Shown here in pieces: positions 45,595 through 57,900 of a stretch of DNA of 64,000 bases. The translations under genes and the position numbers were made by a program. Source of the stretch: Schistocerca nitens (Eukaryota; Arthropoda; Insecta; Orthoptera; Acrididae); contig NC_064617.1 in assembly GCF_023898315.1 (NCBI RefSeq), forward strand, positions 711,843,202 to 711,907,201, given 5' to 3'. The stretch's first letter is position 1; each line of letters begins with the position of its first letter. The notes under the pieces are model-generated. The model had not been told where the DNA came from and made no database searches. It saw only the letters and a program-made list of their open reading frames with translations.

Positions 45595-46436
45595 TCAAAA
45601 TACAAAGTAAGGTCCGTGCTTTTCGCGTGATACGGTCATGACTTCGGTTCCATTAAGTAACAAATCATAGGTGATCTTAATATGGTGTATTACTGATTTA
45701 CACTGAAATTCACAGGTTCCCGGACGGATTAGAGAGAATGACCGAATTCCTGAAATATATTTTTATCTTGCCTATCATCTTGACAGGCGGTATATGTGTA
45801 ATGTAGAGCATGTTTATACTTTTTATGTAAGACTGCATTTCATGGGTTTTTATTTAAATGGTCATTTTAGTATATAAAGTTGCCACCCTTCCACCGTAAG
45901 AGTTTTCTTTTAAAAACAAGTTGCACTTTCGGTGGCAAGCAATTTTTTTTTTTAATGTGAGTGTTTGTACCATTTCCATCTCTCCTACGGGGTGCATAGT
46001 TTATGTGTTTGTGTGAGTCGTTAAAATTTTTAGTTTAAAGTAATCTGCTGTGTTGCAGATTTGCACTAGTGTAGTCTTTCAGAGGTTGTTGTGAGCGGTC
46101 GTGACTACGGCCGTATTAAAGGGGGGTGACAAGCTTCTCAGCCCGAAAGCTCATACTGTCAAAAAAAAATTATTTCTGTCTCTGAATAAATTGTAACTTT
46201 ATATTTAGAAGGTGCTTTCTGATTATAATTTTTAAATCTGTTTTTTTTTTTTAAAAAAAAGGAAAGTGTTTTTAAGAATAAAATTTCCATTAGTTGAAAT
46301 TTAATTTGTTTTCATCAGTTACCCACTGGCAACTACTTCCACGCTCACATAGTGTGATTAAATGTATTAACGTTCTTGATGAATTGTTAGTAAATAAAGT
46401 AAGTTCTTTAAGAAAAGATTTTGAAAGTAAATTCAC
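45595..46436. other. Unassigned AT-rich sequence
   Basis: No feature seen other than short T and A runs. Confidence 0.5.
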
Positions 46437-47643
46437 GGTTTAACTTCCATACATCGCTACACTCCACATAAACACTTTCAGAAAATACTTCCTGACACTA
46501 AATCTATACTCGTTGTTAACAAATTTCTCTTCAGAAACGCTTTTCTTGCCATCGCCAGTCCAAATTTTATATCCTCTCTACTTCGACCATCATCAGTTAT
46601 TTTACTGCCCAAATAGCAAAATCAATCTGATACTTTAAATGTCTCAGTTCGTAACCAAATTCCCTCAGCATCACCTGATTTAAGTCGACTACATTCCATT
46701 ATCCTTGTGTTGCTTTTGTTGGTGTTCATCTTATATCGTTCTTTCACGACACTGTCCATTCCGTTCAATTGCTCTTCCAAGTCCTATGCTGTCTCTGACA
46801 GAATTATAATGTCATATGCAAACCTCAAGGTTTTTATTTCTTCTCCTTGGATTTTAATTCCTACTCCAAATTTTTCTTTTGTTTCCTTTACTCCTTGCGC
46901 AATATAGAGATTGAATAACATCGGGGATAGGCTACAACCCTGTCTTACTACCTTCCCAATCATTGCTTTCCTTTCGTCCCTTCTACTCTTATAACTGCCA
47001 TCTGGTTTCTGTGCAAATTATAAATACCCTTTCGTTCCCTGTATTTTACCCTGAAACCTTCAGGATTTGAAAGTGAGTATTCCAGTCAACATTTGTCAAA
47101 CGCTTTCTCTACGTCTGCAAATGCTGTGAACGTAGATTTACCTATCCTTAACCTCTCTTCTAGGATAAGGCACTGGGTCAGTACTGCCTCGGGTGTTCCT
47201 ACATTTCTACGGAATCCAAACTGATCTTCCCCAAGGTCGGCTTCTACCAGTTTTCCCCTCGTCTGTATAGAATTCGTGTTAGTTTTTTGCAACCGTGACT
47301 TATTAAAGTGATAGTTCGGTAATTTTCACACCTGTCAGCACCTCCTTGGAATTGGAATTATTGTGCTCTTCTTGAAGTCTGAGGGCATTTCGCTTGTCTC
47401 ATACATCTTGCTCACCAGATGGAAGAGTTTTGTCATGGCTGGCTCTCCCAAGACTATCAGTAGCTCTAAGGGAATGATTTCTACTCCCGGGGCTTTGTTT
47501 CGACTAACGTCTTTCGTGCTCTATCAGTTTCTTCACGCGTAATCATATCTCCCATCTCATCTACAGCCACGTCCTCTTCCATTTCCATAACATTGCCCTC
47601 AAGTACGTACGTCGCCCTTGTATGTATTCCCTCCACCTTTCTA
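46437..47643 (-). mobile_element. RTE-type LINE, old fragment
   Basis: Minus-strand homology to the LINE at 26485-29993 covers the stretch from the region just after the endonuclease to about the YGSETW block. Landmarks such as LVEADLGEDQFGFRRNVGT and TAFADVEKAFDKC (near 47090-47290) are readable. The RT active-site segment at 46800 is altered (YANLKVF in place of ADDLKVF-side sequence). Many stops and indels; no tail or flanking duplication found. Confidence 0.8.
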
Positions 47644-48031
47644 CACACCTTTCACTTGAGACCTGGTATGAAATCGTTGCTGAACCGTCACAGCTGACTC
47701 ACATTCATGATACGAAATGCACACTTCATTAGACGCTATGTTCTGGCACATCTTCCCCGTAGTGAAGCACTTTGCAACAGTGCCACGAGGCATATTACGG
47801 ATAGAAACTTGCAGAATTGCCCTGTACACTGATACGTGCTATTTTTATGTGTCTTGAACTATTCGTGCAGTCGTCTACTGAAACCCCGGGGATCCTTATG
47901 AATAACCCTGACGTAAAAACCTATGAATTTGAGATACTTGGAAGATCTACGTAGAGTACAGTTTTTTTAATGCTTGCCATAGTAAAAACAAAAAAGAAAA
48001 ATAGAATAAAACCTTTTACATGAGAAGCATT

Positions 48032-48233
48032 GCCGGCCGAAGTGGCCGTGCGGTTCTAGGCGCTGCAGTCGGGAACCGCGAGACCGCTACGGTCGCAGGT
48101 TCAAATCCTGTCTCGGGCATGGATGTATGTGATGTCCTTAGGTTAGTTAGGTGTAACTAGTTCTAAGTTCTAGGGGACTAATGACCTCCGAAATTGAGTC
48201 CCATAGTGCTCAGAGCCATTTGAACCATTCATT
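48032..48233 (+). mobile_element. SINE, class II tRNA head
   Basis: The flanks carry TGAGAAGCATT (48021-48031 and 48234-48244). Full-length copy sharing diagnostic changes with 29004-29203 (GAAGTGGCCGTGCGG head, TTAACTAGTTC or GTAACTAGTTC, GGGGACTAATGACC, TTGAGTCCC), so both come from one subfamily. Confidence 0.94.
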
Positions 48234-48402
48234 TGAGAAGCATTAAATACATAATATCTCTTCTGATTTTTTTTCTATATATTTCATAAACTTCTGTCTT
48301 TCGCTGTATTAGCAAGTGCTGGATGTTTAGAATACTAAACCATTAAGCACATATAGCATTTCAATTTCAAGTTCTACAATGGATTATCATACGTAACTGA
48401 TA

Positions 48403-48750
48403 CACAGGTTGGTCAGAAAATGTGTGAAACGCTCATAGGGATGGTGCAGGGCAGGTTATACTGAGACATAAATATTCAGAAACAAAATTCGACACGTTGC
48501 GCCGTTTCCGAGTCATTTAACACTGAAATTAACCAATCGGGTTGTTGCGCGCACAAATTAAAGTTTCAGATAACCAAACAAAGCACCCGATTGGACAACA
48601 CCGTCCCCGGCAGGCCGCTTGAATGTGGACGCTGACGCCCCGATTGGCTAACTTCAATGTTATCGAATTTTTTTCTTGACATTCGTGTCTCAGTGCAACC
48701 TGCCCTGCAACGTCCCTATGAGCGTTTCAGACATTTTCTGACGACCCTGT
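48403..48750. mobile_element. MITE with long inverted ends
   Basis: The left end (CAGGTTGGTCAGAAAATGTG) and right end (CATTTTCTGACGACCCTG) are inverted, and similarity continues inward through ACGCTCATAGGGA and GCAGGGCAGGTT for about 60 bases. It probably sits at TA. No coding capacity. Confidence 0.7.
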
Positions 48751-50926
48751 ATAATGCATCCGAAGAAGAGATAAAAAAGTACAATTATGTCTCACCAAGA
48801 TATATTTTCCATGTAGAAATTCGGTGTTGATAACACAGCAGTATTACATTTACAACAATATTACACGTACACTCAGACATTCCATTAAACAAGGTTGCTT
48901 CTACGAGGTTTCAAGCTAAAATTTCCCTGATCTACTTTAGTTTCGTACTGTTTCTTCACGTCTTTCGATACAAACAAAGAAATAATAGAATCATTGTATG
49001 CAATACGGGGGTCACTCATGTCTGAAATTTTAAACATATTCAAAGTACACTTACATTCACATAAATTTATTTTTCTTCTTTGGTTTTAAAATCAGAGCCG
49101 CGTAGCGAAAAACGTCGTCTGGGGAACGAAGAGGTGCTGTATAATAATGCAGCATTTATGAATCGTTTAACAGGTCTAAAGTAACAAGAAAAATCACATC
49201 TGCATAGTTTCTCTTCTGCCTACTAGACCCAACTGCGAAGGCATAAAGTTCTTTCTGTGTGGATTCTCACCATTACTGTACGTCATAGAAACTGGACAAA
49301 CATCAGCTGAACTCTTTTTTCAATCACCTGAAGGACGGAGTAAAATTATGTTGTTGTGTTGAAGCTGTGCTCACGAAAATTACCACTCGTAATTATCGTT
49401 AGTATAGTATTTCCCATATCTTCACATCAGGAATTTACAGCTTTTTCATATAATGGAATGAAAGTTCCATGATTTCATGACTGTTGTTACAAACTTCTCG
49501 GATACTTTTCACGCCTGTGTAGAACTTTTTAGTCATTCTCCTGCATACTATATGTTCTGTTGCTGCGATTATTTGTTTGATCAAGATGCGAAGAAATTAA
49601 TGACATTTAGCTGCTATTGCCTATTGATCTACATGAATGGGAAAGCTGAAAATTTGTGCCGTACTGGGATTCGAACCCGCTAGGCTTATTCTGATGCCAT
49701 TAAAATGTATAATTACTATTTTGTGACCTAGTTCTTCAGAGGCTGGCTGAAAAACTTTTCCATGAAATATTCCAGGTACAACGTATAGCTAATAATGATA
49801 GGTGGGTATTTACTTTCTTGTAATGCGTCGGCAAGTCTTTCATGCGGGCAAGTAATAGCTCAACTACCATACCGAGCTTCCTTTGTCGGTAATGGCTCTA
49901 ACGTTCCCTTAAAAACAGACAAGTCTCTCCGTCGATTGTTCGTGAACAAGAAGTTTCCCACGCTTGTCCACGGGAAGCCCTCCATTGTGAATGACGTTGC
50001 ACAAACAGCATACAGGGAAAACAGTGACTCCATGAAGACTGATTTCAGTCTTTTCCATAAACTGGCATGCGTTTGTTTTCGTTAGCAAAAAATACCTGAA
50101 ACAGTTATTTCTTTCTTTGTGGTACTAAATGCAAGCAGGGATCTTTAAGTCTCGCATTTCATTGGAAAATATGTCGTTCATTGGTACAAGCCTTATGTAC
50201 CCCATATAAAAAATATTCAGAATTACAATGACAGCTTCATGACCAATACAGTACGACCTAAAAGTAAATTACTTATATGCACGAATATCTTTATTTCCTT
50301 GGAGATATTTTACTTTATAATACTTCATTGTCTCTTTTCCAGACCCGTTCTTAACAAATTCTTTCCTGCGTTTTGTAATCTCCACTGAGTTTACAGAACA
50401 ATCTCCGCTACAATTACTCATATTTCCACACTTAGACCGTTCGGTGAGCGTAAAAACATCTGCGTTCATTACTAACTTAGGTTTACTGTGAATTCAATAC
50501 ATTTTAGTATATACGCAATTCAGACTCGTATTGTTATAATACGAAGTAGGGCGTCTGCATACGCTGCTTTCTGTGGTACCAATAGGTCATGTTCGGAAAA
50601 AACTGTTGATTCATGGGGTTTCACATGAAGTGAAGATGTTACGGAGGTCAAATGGAGCGCGGCTGTCCATCAACACGTATTTGCTTGCCGCAGTTTGCTC
50701 TGAGTGTGTGTATTTAAATATTGTAAAAGCAAATGTTATGGATTTTCTTGTAACGGGGAGCGCTGAGTCACAAAGGAGAATAACATTGTAACTATTGACC
50801 GCCCGGAATGCCGTAGGCCGCGAAGAGGCCTCTTTTCTTAGAAGACCGAAAAAACTCAAATATGTATCGATTTGTACAGTACCTGATCGGAAGTAGCAGG
50901 ATACCCATTAGTGACATTAATATGGG
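48751..50926. other. Unassigned AT-rich sequence with a tRNA-like scrap
   Basis: At 49648-49690 the minus strand has B box GGTTCGAATCCC followed by AGTACGGCACAAATTTTC, resembling the end of a tRNA-like repeat. Open frames here (for example 49795-50085 plus and 50269-50469 minus) show no recognisable domain. Confidence 0.4.
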
Positions 50927-50993
50927 GTTCAAATGGCTCTAAGCACTATGGGACTGAACGTCTGAGGTCATCAGTCCCCTAGACTTAGAACTA

Positions 50994-52404
50994 CACTGCT
51001 GGCCACCGTAAATGCAACACCAAGAAAGACAAGAGGTAGCACAACAAAATTTATTTTGTAGATAACATGTTGACCAAGTATCAAATGATTACGTTTACAG
51101 ACGTCTGTGACATGTGGTTCCTGCCAGAATCAGTAGCCAGAGTAGCCGCCATTGTTGGAGATCACCGCTGCCACACGTCTCGGCATTGAGTCAAAGAGAC
51201 GTTGGATGTGTTCCTGGGGTACAGCAGCCCAAGCAGCTTCCACACGTTGCCAAAGATCATCTGGTGTGGCAGCTGGGGATGTAATCTGGGTCACTCGTTG
51301 AGCAACCATGGACCACATGTTTTCTAACGGCAAAAGATCCGGAGAGCGAGCCGGCCAGGGAAGCAATTCAATCTGGTTATTGACGAAGAACCTTTGGACA
51401 ATGCGTGCCACGTGTGGTCGCGCATTATCCTGTTGAAATATGGCTGTGGCCGAGCCCTGAAGGTAAGGAAGGACAACTGGCTCCAGCACCTCGGATATGT
51501 AGCGCCGGCTATTTAAAGTACCGGCAATGCGTACTAGAGGTGTGCGAGAGTAATATCCAATACCGCCCCATACCATAATACCCGGTGTAAGACCAGTGTG
51601 GCGGTGCATAATGCAGCTGTCCAGCATCCTCTCTCCACGGTGTCTCCACACTCGAATCCGACCATCGTGGTGCTGCAGCAGACAGAAGCGTGCCTCGTCA
51701 GTAAAGACAACGTCATTCCATTCTGCCGTCCACATCCGTCTGTCATCACACCATTGGCGACGGAGACGTCTGTGGTTCTGCGTCAATGGTAGACGAAGCA
51801 ACGGACGTCTTGCGGACAGACCACTCTGCTGTAAACGGCGTCGAATGGTACGCGCAGACACTGGATGATGTGTTACAGATGCAATGTGCTGTGCTATGGT
51901 TCGGGATGTCACTGAGCGATCCGTCACTGCCATGCGCACAATTTGCCTATCAGCACGTGCAGTGGTGCACCGAGGTGAATGCGATCGACCACGTCGGTCC
52001 GTCGTACCCTCCTGCATCCAACTGTCACATATCCGCATTACAGTTGTTTGGTTTCGTCCAACACGACTAGCGATTTCTCTGTACGATAATCCACAATCTC
52101 GGTAAGCCACTATCCTTCCTCTGTCGAACTCGGATACTTGATCAAAAGATGTTCGCTGTTGTCTACGAGGCATAACTGATCGTCTTGTGAAACAACCACA
52201 AGGTAAACACACGTGCCGAACGTACACTCGTCGAAATCGCCAAGCCTTAAATGGCACTATGAGGTGGCGCCACAGGCGCGCGTGATGTGCGTCTGCGCTG
52301 AAATTCTAATCAGTTGCATATCTCATCGCTGCAAACTCATGGCGTAATTTTCACTTGATTCGGATGCTTCCTTCAGGGTGTTGCATTTACGGTGGCCAGC
52401 AGTG
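50994..52404 (-). mobile_element. Tc1-like element with intact transposase
   Basis: It is bounded by TA (50992-50993 and 52405-52406), with 28 bp perfect inverted ends starting CACTGCTGGCCACCGTAAAT. Length 1411 bp, no internal insertions, and one uninterrupted transposase frame. The target is a SINE, so it inserted later than that SINE. The ends resemble those of the CACTACTGGCC family, so the two are related families. Confidence 0.95.
51130..52173 (-). CDS. Tc1-like transposase, intact, 347 aa
   Basis: This DDE enzyme would cut and paste the surrounding element by binding its inverted ends. The open frame extends 28 codons upstream to 52257, but I choose the ATG at 52171-52173 (MPRRQQRTSFDQ) because related copies start MPR(V/I)RRRN at this point and 347 residues is normal for Tc1-like proteins. 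The N-terminal helix-turn-helix is at about residues 15-55 (LSYREIASRVGRNQTTVMRI) and a second one at about 85-115 (SARTIRRRLQQSGLSARRP). The catalytic residues are D in VFTDEARFCLL, D in IFQQDNARPHVA and, 34 residues on, E in LPLENMW: a DD34E triad. It ends NNGGYSGY. No frameshift or stop, so the copy may be active or recently so. Activity is inferred. Confidence 0.92.
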   Translation of the reverse strand: MPRRQQRTSFDQVSEFDRGRIVAYRDCGLSYREIASRVGRNQTTVMRICDSWMQEGTTDRRGRSHSPRCTTARADRQIVRMAVTDRSVTSRTIAQHIASVTHHPVSARTIRRRLQQSGLSARRPLLRLPLTQNHRRLRRQWCDDRRMWTAEWNDVVFTDEARFCLLQHHDGRIRVWRHRGERMLDSCIMHRHTGLTPGIMVWGGIGYYSRTPLVRIAGTLNSRRYISEVLEPVVLPYLQGSATAIFQQDNARPHVARIVQRFFVNNQIELLPWPARSPDLLPLENMWSMVAQRVTQITSPAATPDDLWQRVEAAWAAVPQEHIQRLFDSMPRRVAAVISNNGGYSGY

Positions 52405-52530
52405 TACATAAACCTAACTAACCTAACCTAAGGACATCATACACATCCATGCCCGAGGCAGGATTCGAACCAGACTGCAGCGCCTAGAACCGCTCGGCCA
52501 CTCCGGCCGTCCAAACCCCTCCATCGGACT

Positions 52531-53095
52531 GCCACAAGATATGGTGTGATTCACCTCTCCAAATCACTCGGTTCCACTCGTCTACTGACAAGTCACGCCG
52601 CTCTTTACATCACCTCAGGCGTTGCTTAGAACGGCTACAGAAATGTGTGGCTTATGAGGAAACAGTCATTGTACCCTTCCATTCTGCGACGTGGACAGCT
52701 AAAAGCTCTTCGGAGTGATTCGTACTGTGGATTTCTTGCAGTTTTTCACAACTACCCTCCACGATTCTCGACGGTCCCTGTCCGTCAGTAAATGAGGCCT
52801 GCGTAGTCGTGGTTTCGCCGTGCTTGTACCTTCGCATTTTCACTTCGAGATCACACCCTCAGAGTTGAAAAGTCCCCGATGTATCTTTAACTCAGGCGAC
52901 ATCCAACGACTAATCCACGTTTGAAATCACTCAGTTTTCCAGGTCGACTACTTGTGCTGCTGCTGCCTCTGTACTGATAACACAATACTCGCTGCCTCCT
53001 TTTATACTGGCGGATCCACCTGTAGTATCATCCAGTCGTCAGCTGCGCCTTACATAGGGGTACCTGGGTGCTTTTGATCAGGTTGTTTGTACCGT
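52531..53095 (-). pseudogene. Tc1-like transposase remnant, fourth family
   Basis: Minus-strand frames give KCEGTSTAKPRLRRPHLLTD (the linker with the GRP-like box), then RITPKSF, KPHIS, CKERRDLSVDEWNRVIW, and ESHHILWQSDGG where the first catalytic D of WSDES reads GES. Nothing after this is found, so only the N-terminal half and part of the catalytic start remain. GATCAGGTTGTTTGTACC near 53075 may mark the terminus. Confidence 0.65.
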
Positions 53096-53204
53096 GTAAG
53101 TTTGCTTGAGCAGATTGTAGACGCTGAAATTTTGATTTTGAACGCTGGACAACATATCGATTATTCACACTGTGTTAAGGAGGCAGTTATTTACAACTTT
53201 TAGA

Positions 53205-53358
53205 AAAAAATGTTCAGATGTATGTGAAATCTTATGGGACTTAACTGCTAAGGTCATCAGTCCCTAAGCTTACACACTGCTACTTAACCTAAATTATCCT
53301 AAGGACAAACACACACACATGCCCGAGGAAGGACTCGAACCTCCGCCGGGACCAACCA
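53205..53358 (-). mobile_element. SINE, GCGCGGGATTAGCC-head family, 5'-truncated
   Basis: The flanks carry ACAACTTTTAGA (53193-53204 and 53359-53370). On the minus strand it begins in the variable arm (GGTCCCGGCGGAGGTTCGAG), so the A box is gone. Body and tail are standard. Confidence 0.92.
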
Positions 53359-53370
53359 ACAACTTTTAGA

Positions 53371-53819
53371 TATTTTTTGATAAATCATGCTTGGCTCAAA
53401 TCACGATTTTTCAAAAATCTAACTTCACATTGTCGTAGTTCGCTCCATAAAACTGCTATGGTATTTTTTAAAACTCTGAGTATACGATGGCTTAAGAAAC
53501 CTGAATCGCTGTTGTTATTTCATTAACGGACTCACTTTATGGATGGCTGATGGAGACCTCTACCTAATACAGTCGGATTACTATTACCCGATTAAATATC
53601 TTGTCCACCCTTCCCATTACGCACAGCCACTTCTACCGCTACGGCTCACTCTTCATCAGGACTATTTTTGTTCAGCCTGGCAACCGCGAATATTACGAAT
53701 CCGACACTGACATTCATTGATTTTGACTACTTTTCTGTTATTTCCTCCCCACTAACATCTCCACGCCTATCCAAACCCACACTAACCCCTTGGGCTGAAG
53801 TGTCATCGGACATCGATTT
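53371..53819. other. Unassigned sequence
   Basis: No feature seen. Confidence 0.45.
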
Positions 53820-54940
53820 GTTGTAGAATCATGGAACATATTTTGTGTTCAGACATAATGACCTTTCTAGACTCATCTGCAGAAACCAGCACGGTTTTAG
53901 GAAACAGCGGTCATGCGAGACACAGCTGGCCCTCTTTGTCCATGATATACCGGCTAGATACCGGCTCCCAGGCTGATGCCATATTTCACGACTTTCGAAA
54001 GGCGTTCCGCACTTTCGCTTGCTCCAAAAAGTGCGCGCTTACGGTCTGTCCCATGACCTATGCGGTTGGGTAGAAAGTTTTCTAACAGACAGAGAGCAGT
54101 ATGTCGTCCTGAATGGGGTGGCTTCAACAGAAACAAGCGTAACTTCAGGTGTGCCCCAGGGCAGCGTAATAGGTCGACTGCTTTTTACGATTTACATAAA
54201 CGATCTGGTTGATGGTATTGACAGCGGCATTAGACTTTTTGCCGGTGATGCTGTAGTCTACAGGAAAGCAGGATCACACGAAAGTTGTGAACGAATCAAT
54301 GAGGATTTCCAGAAAATAAATGCGTGGTGTAATGACTGGCAGTTATCTCTCAATATTAATAAGTGTAACCTACTGCGTATAACAAGACGAAAATTCCCAT
54401 TAATGTACGAGTACAAAATAAATGCCCAGTCTTTGGAAAATGTAACATGCGTCAAGTATCTGGGTGTGACTATTCGAAATGATCTCAAATGGAATGATCA
54501 GATTACACAAGTAACGGGCAAGGCGAACCCTAGATTGCGCTTCATTGGTAGAATCCTGAAGCGATGCAGTCCTTCAACAAAGGAAATTCCTTACAATACG
54601 TTAGTTGGTCCAGTATTAGAGTATTGTTCGTCTGTATGGGACCCTTACCAGTTGGGTCTCATTCAAGAGATTGAGAAGGTCCAAAGAAGAGTGGCAAGAT
54701 TCGTGACTGGTACATTTAGCCATCACGAGAGCGTTACAAATCTCATAGAAAGTTTGAAGTGGGGCACACATACAGATAGACGACGCGCTAAACAGAAGTG
54801 GCTGCTCCCTAAATTCCTAAATCCAATCTTCGCCGAGTATGTAGAGCATATATTATTATCACCAAGTTTCAAACCATTCGTACTAAGTTTGTTTGTAACT
54901 GCTCCAGGCGTTCCAGAGCTATGCCGAAACATATAAGCAC
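53820..54940 (+). pseudogene. LINE reverse transcriptase C-terminal half with altered active site
   Basis: A first frame (53831-54073) carries DAIFHDFRKAFRTF, the RT block that includes a catalytic D in the consensus (DFRKAFDT; the last D is R here). After a frameshift a 305-codon frame (54019-54936) runs GLSHDLCGWVESFLTDREQY, SGVPQGSVIGRLLF, IRLFAGDAVVYRKAG, LNINKC, VKYLGVTIRND, LEYCSSVWDPYQLG and VARFVTGTF. The active-site pair that should read FADD is FAGD, so one catalytic aspartate is lost. 5'-truncated; no endonuclease. Related to the LINE at 11930-14650. Confidence 0.85.
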
Positions 54941-57900
54941 TCATACACAGGGATGTTTATTACCAGTGTTAGTGATATTACATTTGAAGCGTTGCTTCAA
55001 CAGTGGATAAGTCACGAGTGACGTCTGGAGAGGACGTAACCTGCTGGGCAAACGGTTCTGCAGGAGCGGAAGCTGCCTGTGATTGCGCCGTCCGGATGGC
55101 GCCTACAGGACGCAAATCAATATGGCGGCGCCGCCTCTGTTATCTGCTTCTCTCTGCTCGAAGGTCGCGTCATCGCTCAACAGATAAATGCGACCGGCCA
55201 TACGTCAGCCCCATGATACAGTCAACACGTCAGATATGACCGGATGAGCACGTCGGTTCAGGTCCCGTACAGCTGTTCAATACTTGCTGAAATAGACGAA
55301 TGAAACTGCACAAAATAATTCTGACACGTTTTTGTATCAGCAACCGTGTCTGGGCTTAGGTTCAAGGAGAGCAGCTGATGACAGAAAAAGCTACATTAAA
55401 GAAAAATATCGACATTTTAGAAGAACGGAAGATTCACGTCGCAAAACGCAAGGAACTGGATAAAATCCTCAGTGAGCATAATGAGGTTGCAACTAATGCA
55501 TGTTTTAATATTTACGATTTAGCTAGCTGAGTTAGTCGCTGCTTCCTGCATATATGCTGCAGTTGATGATGGGACCTTCCTGCGAAAACATCCGACACCG
55601 GAAGATATATTATTAAGATTGCTACTCTCTCTCTCTTTTATTGCAAAGACCTCATTCTGTTTTAAATAGGTTTTACAGTTTTAACTATCTGTATTCTTCA
55701 CATTTTATGAATAACTGATTGAAATATTACTTTAATATTTGTCAGTTTTATGATTTTTACGAGTGAAGATTGTCTTGTAGAGGGCCTAGTGTAAAGAACA
55801 GGGAAGGAAAAGTATACTTGATTCTATGTATTTAAATCCCTGATTTTTTGTTTAATTTGCAAGGCATGAGTACTGGTAGTGATAATAAGGTACAAACAGA
55901 CAGCTGCGCGTCATGCATTTCATAAAATACTTAACAGCTGTTGGAAATCGGCTTCAAAAAATGTTTAACACAATGTTTAGTCTGATATACTTGAATAAAT
56001 ATTTCTAACACATAAAAGAAGAGCTTCCAACGCACGTTCCGAGGAATCCTTATCTAAGCGTATTGTTACTTTCCTCACTCAAACATAAACGCTAAAATAC
56101 CAGTAGCAGCAACAGGGGACTCTTCCGGGTTGTATGGTCGTGATCCAAAATCCTTTTCGTTCTTAGCGTTTTGCCAAGAGCTGCGTTGGACGTCTTCAGA
56201 GACGCTCCTGGCCCCTCTGAGTCGGCAGAATTTGTCTGACGATCGTCACAGGAGCGTGTGAGGCAGCCATATAGTAGTGCACGTCTCCAGTACACAGTCC
56301 CACGGGTTCAACAGAACTGTCAGTCATGTTTGGGTCCAGGATCATGTACGGCTGTCAGACGCCTCTCGACGCTATGAAGGGTAATTTGAGGGTTGTGCAG
56401 TATCGGGATAGGAAGCAGCAATCTGTTGTCAGTCGTAAAGTCAATATTTGGCGACGGGTTTTTCTTTTAAGAAGTTAAGAGCACACTGCACCCACCTCGC
56501 TAATAACTTTCTCTAGAATGCAGGAATTTACCGAGTGGTACCTACTGGCATGAACGTGGCATGAATACGGCCAGCTGAAACTTGCAGCAAGTTGTTGCAA
56601 GAACCCTCTTCACACTGTGGATGGCCTCAGGACGACAGCCGCCGTAGATGAGACAGGCTGACGCAGTAACGTCTCGACCATATCATGGATAATCCAAGTT
56701 TGCTATAATGCTTAGGGTTGAGCAACACTATACTGGAAGTTCCGCAACAGCAGATTTTGAGTTCGACGATATTCCGAGATGTACACTTTCTACATCTACA
56801 TGGTCTGAAGTACCCAGACAACTATTTGTGATCATTAATATGGGTTCTCTCAATCCTTCGCCTTTATGACTGCTTGAATTCTGCTGGGGGTGCTTACAAT
56901 GGCATGTCTAAATTTCGGAAAGAACGACAGTCCGTTTGCGGAGATGGTGACTAACTTACTGTAAGGTATTATTCTTTTTATTTTTGGCACAATCTCTTTT
57001 CTTCTAATACAATCATAACCGGTTTCGGCCTATTATGGTGATCTTCAGATTCTACAATAGAGGTAAGAAAAGCTTTTATTGCGACCTGGAACAAGTGCTA
57101 TTATTTTCGCTAGGTCTGTTGACATGCATACTCTACTAGTGTTTGTTTTTCGGTATGTGTTGAGTGGCAGGATGGCTTATATAATCGGCTGCGAATTCTG
57201 CCCTTTTTTCCGTCAGGAGATTTTCGTAATTGTTTTCCATTCCTTCATAGAGATGAAACTCATTCTCGCATCGTCTTTATGTTGCGCTCGCATTCCTTTG
57301 ATTGCTTTCCATGCTGTATTTACTTTTGTATTGTCTGCTTCTAGGTTGATGATATCGGTTCGCATGTGACAGTATGGGCTACCTAATATGCTCCAAAACG
57401 CCGCGCATAAAAGCGGGATTTTCCGAAGGTCCTACGTTATATTGATGCTAGAAACGTAGTCAAGTGTCTTGGATATCCCTTTGGCTTGGGGCTATTTGCA
57501 TGCCCGACAGAAGTATCGTCGCACTGTAACCATCCTACATTAGAGCGCCAAAGTTGGAATATTTCACATTCCCTCCAGCTTAGACAAATAGAGCATATCG
57601 GTTGGTTCTTTTTGCATAAGATGTGGACTACGGTGCGCCTTATGGGGCTTAGGGATTGTAGGGAAGCAGCCTACTCACGCCTTATAAAATTCGCATCACT
57701 CTTTCCATTGTGTGCTAGCCTAGCCCGCTGTAACTAGCTCTGACGTCATAAATATTGAGCAATACTTTAAAATGAAGTAAATAACCTGAAACGTTTCTAG
57801 CATGTAAGGAGTAATACAAAATCAATGTGTGTCGGATATCAGTTCAATAACTTTAACCATTTTCGAAATTTGGATGTTTTTCTGTAAAAATCATTGGCGC

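Larger units (their letters stand above)
50927..52509 (-). mobile_element. SINE, class II tRNA head, split by a Tc1-like element
   Basis: The tail and body (50927-50993) and the head (52405-52509) are separated by the Tc1-like element at 50994-52404. Joined at the TA, they give one minus-strand SINE. The head lacks most of the variable arm: CAGTCTGG is followed directly by TTCGAATCC. Confidence 0.9.

Noticed and set aside
57079-57369. 96-codon hydrophobic frame
   Set aside because: No family resemblance, no neighbouring exon or element; length is within chance for this composition.
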